Shown here: one piece after another, positions 28,556-35,807 of the stretch | Layout of the letters: each line of letters opens with the position of its first letter | Numbering within the stretch: position 1 is the stretch's first letter | Assembly (NCBI GenBank): GCA_035325905.1 | Contig: DAOKYY010000015.1 | Coordinates: 1-59,142, forward strand | Reading direction: 5' to 3' | Length of the DNA stretch: 59,142 nucleotides | From: DYGX01 sp035325905 | GTDB taxonomy: Bacteria > Chloroflexota > Anaerolineae > Aggregatilineales > Aggregatilineaceae | Notes under the pieces: generated by a model | Databases searched by the model: none | The model's input: the letters and a program-made list of their open reading frames with translations, nothing else | Told to the model about the DNA's origin: nothing | Made by a program: the position numbers and the translations under genes

Positions 28556-30529
28556 ATGGCCGTCGAACAGACTACTCCGGCGCAGCCTTCCCCGCTCGAA
28601 GCGTATCGCTTGCAGCCGTCGCGCTTCGGCAAGACCGGCCTGAAGCGGATCCGCATGGCGATCAGCTACTTTTTCTTGTTCGTCGGCGCGTGCTTCATGC
28701 TGTTCCCGCTGCTGTGGATGCTGTCGGCCAGCTTTAAGCCGGAGTGGCAGATTTTCACCCGCCCGCCGATCTGGATTCCGCAGGAGTGGGTGCAGGTGCA
28801 GGCCGGGAGCGAGAACACCGGCATCAACACCTATTCGGTCGAGCGCAACGGCGAGGATACCGAGGTGATCCGCCTGGGCCGGCGGCGCTACACGACCGTC
28901 GTCGGGGTCAGCGACCTGGAGCAGCACATGATCACGGTGCCGCAGACGGAGCTGAGCGACGCGGCGCTGAAGGAAGTCGGCGAGGCGAGCGTTCCGCTGA
29001 ACGTCCGCACCTGGGCCGGCCCTGACGGTCCGCGCGATGTAGTCGCGATCGGGCGCGCAGGGGATGCGATGGCGGTGATCGAGGTCGATCAGCTGACGAC
29101 CGCGCAGGTCATGCCCCTGACGGTGGTGCGAGCCGCCGATCGCGCCAACGTCGAGCTACAGGATGTACGCCTTCAGGCGCGCGAGATGGCGGTGGACGGC
29201 GAGACGCAGGTGCTGGTCGAGCTGGGGCCGGAGAGCGAGCTGGCCGTCGTCTCGACCCCCGAAGTGGCCGAACACGCGCGGCTGGCGGGCAAGGGCGAAG
29301 TCGAGGCGGCGCGCAGCGTCACGATCGGCTCAACCGAGCTAGACGTCTACACGATTGCGGGCGACGAGTCCGGCACGGAATACGTGCGCGTCAGCGACGA
29401 AAGCTGGCAGCCGATTCTGGAGCTGGACCTGATCGTCGATCACGCGCTGACCGCCCCCAACAGCGATCTGACGCCGCTGGACGAGCCGTTTACGCGGCCC
29501 AACTTCTCGCTGCCGCGCTTCACGCTGCACGCCGAGGGCGAGGACCCGGTCGACGTGGTCGGCCTGCTGCCCGGCTCGAGCGAAACGATCGTCCTGCCGG
29601 AGGAGTACGCCGAGGGGATTCGCCTGGGTCCGGTCGCCAAGCTGACCGAGGACCAGACCTCGATGCGCGTCTCCGGCGGCGGGATCATCCGCATCAAAGA
29701 GGGCTTCGAGGAATACGACGAGGTGCTGGATGTGGCGCTGTTCGGCCAGCCGCAGGAGATGGCTTTGCTCGTGCCGCTGGAGGATGTGCCCGACGCGTTC
29801 GAGGTTGACGCCGACGCGCTGGAGCGCAACACCCGGCCGCATCTACGCATCCAGAACTACCGGCGCGCCATGACGGCGACTATCGGCGGGGCGAATTTCC
29901 TGACGTTCTTCAAGAACTCCGGCATTGTCGTCGCGCTCAACTTGATCGGCAACTTCCTGTCGTGCACGGTCGTCGCCTACGCCTTCGCCCGCCTGCGCGC
30001 GCCCGGCAAGGGGGTTTTGTTCGCGGTGCTGCTCAGCACGATGATGCTCCCCTTCCCGGTGACGCTGATCCCGGTCTACGAAATCTTCCGCGACCTGGGC
30101 ATGATCGACTCGCTGTACCCGTTGTTCTTGCGGTCGTTCTTCGGCAACGCGTTCTTTATCTTCCTGCTGCGCCAGTTCTTCATGTCGATCCCGGTGGAGC
30201 TGGAAGAAGCGGCGCGCATCGACGGGGCGAACACGGCGCAGATCCTGACGCGGATCGTGCTGCCGCTGAGCATGCCCGCGCTGGCGACGATGGCGATCTT
30301 CACCTTTCTCGGCTCGTGGAACGATTTTTTCACGCCCTACGTGTTTATCAACAGCCCAAGCAAGTTCACCGCGACGCTCGGCCTGAACCTGTTCAAGGGG
30401 CACTTCACGACCAATTATGAGGTGTTGATGGCGGCCTCGACAATCGTGATCGCGCCGACGATCATCCTGTTCTTCTTCCTGCAGCGGTACTTTATCGAGG
30501 GTATCCAGCTCACCGGCCTCAAAGGGTAG
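28556..30529 (+). CDS. Sugar ABC transporter permease, MalG type, with large insertion
   Basis: A 657-aa permease; MalG-type proteins normally have about 270-300 aa. Membrane segment 1 (residues about 38-58) and the following SASFKPEWQIFTRPPIWIP are ordinary. Then about 350 residues (roughly 80-430) intervene before the usual NYRRAM and the five remaining segments. The insertion is acidic, non-hydrophobic and beta-rich in appearance, and seems to hold several degenerate repeats of about 50-60 residues such as YSVERNGEDTEVIRLG and VRTWAGPDGPRDVVAIG. By topology it lies outside the membrane. The EAA loop ELEEAARIDGANTAQILTRI and the end GIQLTGLKG are normal, so the protein should be functional. 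Confidence 0.92.
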   Translation: MAVEQTTPAQPSPLEAYRLQPSRFGKTGLKRIRMAISYFFLFVGACFMLFPLLWMLSASFKPEWQIFTRPPIWIPQEWVQVQAGSENTGINTYSVERNGEDTEVIRLGRRRYTTVVGVSDLEQHMITVPQTELSDAALKEVGEASVPLNVRTWAGPDGPRDVVAIGRAGDAMAVIEVDQLTTAQVMPLTVVRAADRANVELQDVRLQAREMAVDGETQVLVELGPESELAVVSTPEVAEHARLAGKGEVEAARSVTIGSTELDVYTIAGDESGTEYVRVSDESWQPILELDLIVDHALTAPNSDLTPLDEPFTRPNFSLPRFTLHAEGEDPVDVVGLLPGSSETIVLPEEYAEGIRLGPVAKLTEDQTSMRVSGGGIIRIKEGFEEYDEVLDVALFGQPQEMALLVPLEDVPDAFEVDADALERNTRPHLRIQNYRRAMTATIGGANFLTFFKNSGIVVALNLIGNFLSCTVVAYAFARLRAPGKGVLFAVLLSTMMLPFPVTLIPVYEIFRDLGMIDSLYPLFLRSFFGNAFFIFLLRQFFMSIPVELEEAARIDGANTAQILTRIVLPLSMPALATMAIFTFLGSWNDFFTPYVFINSPSKFTATLGLNLFKGHFTTNYEVLMAASTIVIAPTIILFFFLQRYFIEGIQLTGLKG

Positions 30530-30537
30530 CGGGCGCT

Positions 30538-32835
30538 GTGACGAATTCATTTCGCTCCACTGGCGAGCGGGTCCGGGTGGCGCTCGCCGTGCTGGCGCTC
30601 GCCGCCGTTGGTCTGGCCTACGAGGTCACGCTCACCCGGCTTTTCTCACTGATCTTCCAGTATCACTACGTCTTCCTGATCGTCTCGCTGGCCGTGCTCG
30701 GCTTGGGCGTCGGCGCGGCGATCGGGCACCTGACGCGCGCCCGCGCCCGACACGCGGCGCTGGGGGCTGCGGCGCTGGCGCTTGGCGCGGCGCTGATCGG
30801 CGTGGCGCTGGCGCTGTCTGCCGTGCGCTCCGCCGACCGGGTCGCGCTCGCCGCCGGGCTGGGGCTGGTTCCCTTCGTGATCCTGGGCTGGCTGAACGCA
30901 ACTCTGTTCGCGCGCTACGCCGCGCACAGCGCCCTGTTGTACGGCGCGGACCTGCTCGGCGCGGCGCTGGGTCTTGGCGCGGCGCTGCTGCTGGTCGAGC
31001 AGGCTGGCGCGTTGGGTAGCGTGCTGGCGCTGGCGGCGGTCGCCGGGCTGGCGGCGGCGCTGCTGGCCTGGGAGTCACGGCGCGCGCTGGCGGGCGGGGC
31101 CGGGCTGCTGGTCGCGCTCGGCGTCGGGCTGGCGGCGGCGGGCGAGGTCGATTACGACCCGGCCCGGCTGCGAGACGCCCCGCCCGACAAGACCATGACG
31201 CATGTTTTGCAAGACCCGGCCGCCGGGGCTGAGGTGCTCGACACGCGCTGGAGCGCCTTCGCGCGGGTGGACCTGGTGCGCATCGCGGACGAGGCGCTGC
31301 GCTATGTCTTCACCGACGCGGGCGCGGGCAGCGTCATGGTGCGCTACGACCCCGCCGCGCCGCAAGAAGCGTCGTGGCTGGAAGCCAACGCCGACAACCT
31401 GCCGTTTGCCATCGAGCCGCCGCCCGATCGCGTGCTGATCCTGGGCGCAGGGGCGGGCAAGGACGTGATCCAGGCGCGGCTGGCGGGCGCGCAGAGCATC
31501 ACGGCGGTCGAGATCAACCCGACGATGGTCGAGCTGACCAACGATTACGCGGGCTACACCGGCGACGTGTTCCACCTGCCGGGCGTGACGACGGTCGTCA
31601 CCGACGGCCGCAACTACGTCGAGCGATCCGATGGGCAGTACGACCTGATCTACCTGAATCTGGTTTACAGCCAGGCGGCGACGCCCGGCGCGGCGGCGCT
31701 GGCCGAGAATTACGTCTTCACGCGCGAGGCGCTGGGCGCCTACTGGGACCACCTCAGCGACGAGGGGCGGATCGGCGCGGTGACGCACAACGGGCCGGAA
31801 GGCATCCGCCTGTTTCTGGGCGCGCTCGACCTGCTTCAGCGCGAGGGGTTTTCGCTGCGCGAGGCGCTGGACCGCGTGACGCTCACCACGCGGCGCACGA
31901 CCGATCCGCAGGCGCGGCAAACGATCGTCACCATCGACCGTGCGCCCTGGACCGAGGCGCGCGTGCAGGCGCTGCGCGCGCTGATCGAAGCGCGCGGCAT
32001 GAGCATTCTCTATCTGCCGCACATCAACGAGCAGCTTCTCGGCGGGCTGGCGACCGGCGAGCTGACGCTCGACGAGTACATCGCGGGCAACGAGGAGTTC
32101 AACTACTTCCCGACGACCGACGACCGCCCGTTCTTCTACCATCTCCAGCCGGGCCTGCCGGACGCGTTGCGCACACTGCTGCGCGCGGTGCTCGTCCTGG
32201 CGCTGCTCTACCTCGCGCTGGTCGTCGTCACCTGGGACCCGCGCCAGGTGGCGCTGGGGCGGCGCGCGGCGTGGCTCGGCTATTTCGCGCTGCTCGGCGC
32301 GGGGTTCATGCTGGTCGAGATTCCGCTGATCCAGCGGTTCAATCTGCTGCTCGGCGCGCCCGCTCTGGCGTTAATCGCGGTCATCGGCGGGATGCTGCTC
32401 GGCGCGAGCGCGGGCAGCCTGTTTTCGGGGCGCTTCGGGCTGGCCCGGCTGCCGCGTTTGGTGACGTTTGCCGCGCTGGCGACCGGCCTCGGCGTGCTGG
32501 CCGGAACGTTCCTTTACCCGGCGCTGATCGACCTCACGCTGCCCGCACCGCTGGCGGCGCGCGTCGGCGTGACGGTGCTGCTGCTCGCGCCGCTCGGCTT
32601 CGTGATGGGCATGGCGTTTCCGAGCGGGCTGCGGCTGGCGAGCGTGGCCGATCCGGGCGGCATCCCGGCCCACTGGGGCGCGAACGCGGTCGCCTCGACG
32701 CTCGGCTCGGCGCTGGCGACGGCGCTCGCCATGTCCTACGGGTTCAATACGGCGCTGCTGCTCGGCGCGGCGCTCTATCTGGCGGTGGCGCTGTACACCT
32801 GGGGGCTGATCGGGAGACGCTATGCAGTTTCATAG
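30538..32835 (+). CDS. Spermidine-synthase-like membrane protein
   Basis: A 765-aa protein that combines membrane segments with a soluble methyltransferase-like domain. The first 220 residues form about seven hydrophobic segments. Then comes a Rossmann domain of the spermidine synthase type (VLILGAGAGKDVIQARLAGA, TAVEINPTMVEL, VVTDGRNYVER, YDLIYLNLVYSQA). The last third is again membrane-spanning with six or so segments. The GTG start lies eight bases after the permease stop. Fused spermidine-synthase-like membrane proteins occur in many bacteria, usually without known function. Its place inside a glycan operon is unexplained; polyamine formation is not demonstrated. Confidence 0.8.
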   Translation: MTNSFRSTGERVRVALAVLALAAVGLAYEVTLTRLFSLIFQYHYVFLIVSLAVLGLGVGAAIGHLTRARARHAALGAAALALGAALIGVALALSAVRSADRVALAAGLGLVPFVILGWLNATLFARYAAHSALLYGADLLGAALGLGAALLLVEQAGALGSVLALAAVAGLAAALLAWESRRALAGGAGLLVALGVGLAAAGEVDYDPARLRDAPPDKTMTHVLQDPAAGAEVLDTRWSAFARVDLVRIADEALRYVFTDAGAGSVMVRYDPAAPQEASWLEANADNLPFAIEPPPDRVLILGAGAGKDVIQARLAGAQSITAVEINPTMVELTNDYAGYTGDVFHLPGVTTVVTDGRNYVERSDGQYDLIYLNLVYSQAATPGAAALAENYVFTREALGAYWDHLSDEGRIGAVTHNGPEGIRLFLGALDLLQREGFSLREALDRVTLTTRRTTDPQARQTIVTIDRAPWTEARVQALRALIEARGMSILYLPHINEQLLGGLATGELTLDEYIAGNEEFNYFPTTDDRPFFYHLQPGLPDALRTLLRAVLVLALLYLALVVVTWDPRQVALGRRAAWLGYFALLGAGFMLVEIPLIQRFNLLLGAPALALIAVIGGMLLGASAGSLFSGRFGLARLPRLVTFAALATGLGVLAGTFLYPALIDLTLPAPLAARVGVTVLLLAPLGFVMGMAFPSGLRLASVADPGGIPAHWGANAVASTLGSALATALAMSYGFNTALLLGAALYLAVALYTWGLIGRRYAVS

Positions 32836-34423
32836 CTTTGACACGCGCGATCCGCTGTTCGAGCTTGGCCCCTGGCGGCTCAGCTTCCAGGTGATCACCC
32901 TCGAAAACACCTACGGGCTGAACCCGGCGCGCACGACGGTCACGCCGGACGGCGAGGGCTGGCGGCTGGTCTGCACGGAATTGAGCTGGGCCGGGCAACA
33001 GCGCCGCGCGCCGGGCGGCCTGACCGCGACGATCCGGCGCGAGGGCGACGCGCTGCGGCTCTCGATCATCGCGGATGCGGCGGTGACGATCCGCTGCGTG
33101 AAGGTGCTGGTGCGCGACCTGCCGCCGCTGCGCGTGCTGGATTTGCTCGACCGGCCGGAGCCGGTGCCCGACGCCGGAACCCTGCTGCGCTACCCCAATC
33201 ACCTGCGGCTGCCGTTGCTGTTCGTAGAGCATGACGGCGGCGCAATCGGGATGCGCTGCGAAGACGCGCAGGGCCGCGCCAAGCGTTTCGCGATCTACGC
33301 CGAGCGGTTCGGGCCGCTGGCTGGGCGCTACGCGGTCGAGCTGATCTTCGAGGACGACGCGCGTTTCTTCGCGCCGCACGTCGAGGCGCCGGATTGGGTC
33401 GTCGGCCCCGCGCCGGACCTCGACGCTTTCCGCGCGGCGCAGCTGGCCTTTGCCGAGGCGCAGATGGGCCTGGTCCCGTGGGAGCAGCGCGCCGACGTGC
33501 CAGGCTGGGCGCGGCGCATCAGCCTGGTGCTGACGATCCACTGCATGCACTGGACCGGCTACACCTTCAACACCTATGACGACGTGCGCGCCATTCTGCG
33601 CTACGTGACCGACCGGCTGCCCGGCGAGCGCGTGCTGGCGCTGCTGCCCGGCTGGGAAGGGCGCTATTACTGGCAGTACAGCGACTACCGCCCGGAGCCG
33701 CTGCTGGGCGGGGCGGACGGCTTCGCGCGGCTGGCGGACGAGGCGCGCGAGCGCGGCGCGCACCTGATGCCGTTCTTCGGCGTGACCAGCGCCAACGCCT
33801 GGACGACGCCCGGTTTCGAGCGCTTCGGGCCGATCTCACGCATGAAAAGCCCGACCCGCACGACCTACGTCGGCAACCGGCCGGATTGGGACATCTCGCG
33901 CGGGCGCGACACCACCTGGCAGGCGTGGCTCAATATCGGCGCTCCGGCGTGGCGGGCCGAGCTGACCCGGCAGATTCTCGACACGCTGGACGGCTACGAT
34001 CTCGACGCGGTGTTTCTCGACTGCCCCGAGGTGTGGACCAACGACCCGGACTATAACCTGCGCGAGGGACTGCACGCGCTGGTGCGCGATCTGCGGGCGG
34101 CGCGCCCCCGGCTGCTGGTGACGGGCGAGGACTGGTGGGACGGTATTCTCGACGCGCTGCCCCTATGCCAGACGACGCGCAAATGGCGGCCGATCCCGGC
34201 CTGGGCGGGGCGCTACGGGCGTTTCTTCGAGCACATCGCGGATTCCGAGCCGGGGCGCGGCAGCACGGGGGTGTTCGAGAGCGGCTTCGCGCCCTACGAG
34301 CCGCTGCCGCCGGAGCCGTATTACATCCCGACGATTGCGTTTGTGGATGGCACGCTGTCCGCCGCGCCCGACGCGGTGGACGCGGCGATTGAGCGCGCCC
34401 GGCGCTACGCCGACAAGGGATAG
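32822..34423 (+). CDS. Putative TIM-barrel glycoside-hydrolase-like protein (DUF6259-like)
   Basis: A 533-aa cytoplasmic protein of uncertain function. The N-terminal about 220 residues look like a beta-sandwich. The rest looks like a glycosidase-type barrel: ERVLALLPGWEGRYYWQYSD, RGAHLMPFFGVTSANAW and YDLDAVFLDCPEVW, where the Asp, Cys-Pro-Glu cluster could be catalytic, and RLLVTGEDWWDGILDALPL. It resembles DUF6259-type proteins to my reading, but I cannot assign a family firmly. The start overlaps the preceding gene by 14 bases. The neighbours GH2 and GH65 point to a role in sugar breakdown. Confidence 0.65.
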   Translation: MQFHSFDTRDPLFELGPWRLSFQVITLENTYGLNPARTTVTPDGEGWRLVCTELSWAGQQRRAPGGLTATIRREGDALRLSIIADAAVTIRCVKVLVRDLPPLRVLDLLDRPEPVPDAGTLLRYPNHLRLPLLFVEHDGGAIGMRCEDAQGRAKRFAIYAERFGPLAGRYAVELIFEDDARFFAPHVEAPDWVVGPAPDLDAFRAAQLAFAEAQMGLVPWEQRADVPGWARRISLVLTIHCMHWTGYTFNTYDDVRAILRYVTDRLPGERVLALLPGWEGRYYWQYSDYRPEPLLGGADGFARLADEARERGAHLMPFFGVTSANAWTTPGFERFGPISRMKSPTRTTYVGNRPDWDISRGRDTTWQAWLNIGAPAWRAELTRQILDTLDGYDLDAVFLDCPEVWTNDPDYNLREGLHALVRDLRAARPRLLVTGEDWWDGILDALPLCQTTRKWRPIPAWAGRYGRFFEHIADSEPGRGSTGVFESGFAPYEPLPPEPYYIPTIAFVDGTLSAAPDAVDAAIERARRYADKG

Positions 34424-34461
34424 TTTGCCGACGATAACACGAAGAACGAGGAGCCAGCTTG

Positions 34462-35778
34462 ATGAAAACGATCATCCCGACCGACGGCCTGGAGATTCGC
34501 GAGGACATACGCCTGGAGCCGGGCGTTTACCACCTGCCGCGCGGCCTGCGGATCGCGGCGGACGGCGTCACGCTCGACGCGAGCGGCGCGACGCTGATCG
34601 GCGACGAAGAGCAGGGCGTGGCGGTCCACGTCGCAGGGCAGCGCGGCGTGACGGTCAAAGGGTTGACGGCGCTCCGGTACAGGTATGGCATCCGCGCCGA
34701 CGACTGCCAGGACCTGACGCTGACCGGCAACCGCATCACGCGCACCGCCGAATTGGAGCCGTTCAAATATTTCCTCTACCTGTGGAAGCCGGTCGAAGAA
34801 GCCTACGGCGGCGCGATCCTGCTCAACCGCGTGCAGGGCGGTCTGGTGGCGGACAACGACTTTCAGCACCAGCAGAACGGCGTGTTGCTCTATCACAGCA
34901 GCGGCCTGACCGTCCGCGACAACAATGCCTCGTTCAACAGCGGCTGGGGGGTGTACCTGTCCGCCTCGCATGACAACCGCATCGAGCGCAACGTGCTCGA
35001 TTTCTGCAACCGCGTCTACCGGCGCGAGAGCGGGGTCGAGCGCGTCGAAGCCGACGCGGCGGGCCTGGTCATGGTGCGCGGCTCCAGCCGCAACCAGGTG
35101 CTCAAGAATGCCTGTCGCGGCGGGGGAGACGGTATGTTTATCACCGGCTACGAGCATCCCGGCGTGATCGAGCCGTGCAACGATAACCTCTTTGAGGACA
35201 ACGACTGCTCGTATAGCCCCAACAACGCCATCGAATCGACCTTCTCGCAGAACAACATCTTCCGGCGCAACATTTGCAGCAAGTCGAACTACGGCTTCTG
35301 GCTCGGCTTCTCATGGGACAACCTCGTCGAAGATAACATCATCGAGGACAATTTCATCGCCGGGGTCGCCGCCGAGCACGCGCACACCATCACCTTCCGG
35401 GGCAACCAGGTCCGCCGCAACCGCGAGGGCATCCGCCTCTGGACGCGCGGCATCGCCGTGCTGGAATACTGGCCGGGCTACGAGGTCTCGTACGATTTCG
35501 AGATCGAAGACAACCTTTTCGAGGAGAACTGGCTCGGCTTCAACGGTTACACCGGCAAAGTGACGGTCGACGCGCAGTGTCACGGCTATCACCTGCGCGG
35601 CAACACCTTCACCGGCAACCGGATCGGCTTGCGGCTGGCGCAGATTCACGACTGCACGGTGCAGGGCAACACCTTCAAGGAGCACGCCGTCGCCGCCCTG
35701 CAGATCGAGGACGCTGAGCGGATCGCGCTGGAGGCCAACACGTTCGAGGACAACGCGGCGGATACGCAAACGCGCTAA
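34462..35778 (+). CDS. Right-handed parallel beta-helix protein (NosD/CASH type)
   Basis: A 438-aa protein made of about a dozen short repeats. The N-terminal LRIAADGVTLDASGATLIGD starts the helix, followed by coils such as NRITRTAELE, NDFQHQQNGVLLYHSSGL, NNASFNSGWGVYLSASHDN and NRIGLRLAQIHDCTVQGN, with the typical N-x-I/F-x-x-N spacing. Such helices bind or cleave polysaccharides or act as isomerases. There is no signal peptide, so a cytoplasmic role in glycan processing is likelier than surface binding. The ATG at 34462 follows GAGGAG; a TTG three bases upstream is possible. Catalytic residues cannot be picked out. Confidence 0.8.
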   Translation: MKTIIPTDGLEIREDIRLEPGVYHLPRGLRIAADGVTLDASGATLIGDEEQGVAVHVAGQRGVTVKGLTALRYRYGIRADDCQDLTLTGNRITRTAELEPFKYFLYLWKPVEEAYGGAILLNRVQGGLVADNDFQHQQNGVLLYHSSGLTVRDNNASFNSGWGVYLSASHDNRIERNVLDFCNRVYRRESGVERVEADAAGLVMVRGSSRNQVLKNACRGGGDGMFITGYEHPGVIEPCNDNLFEDNDCSYSPNNAIESTFSQNNIFRRNICSKSNYGFWLGFSWDNLVEDNIIEDNFIAGVAAEHAHTITFRGNQVRRNREGIRLWTRGIAVLEYWPGYEVSYDFEIEDNLFEENWLGFNGYTGKVTVDAQCHGYHLRGNTFTGNRIGLRLAQIHDCTVQGNTFKEHAVAALQIEDAERIALEANTFEDNAADTQTR

Positions 35779-35807
35779 GACGAGCACGCGCAAAGGATCA
35801 CCGGACT

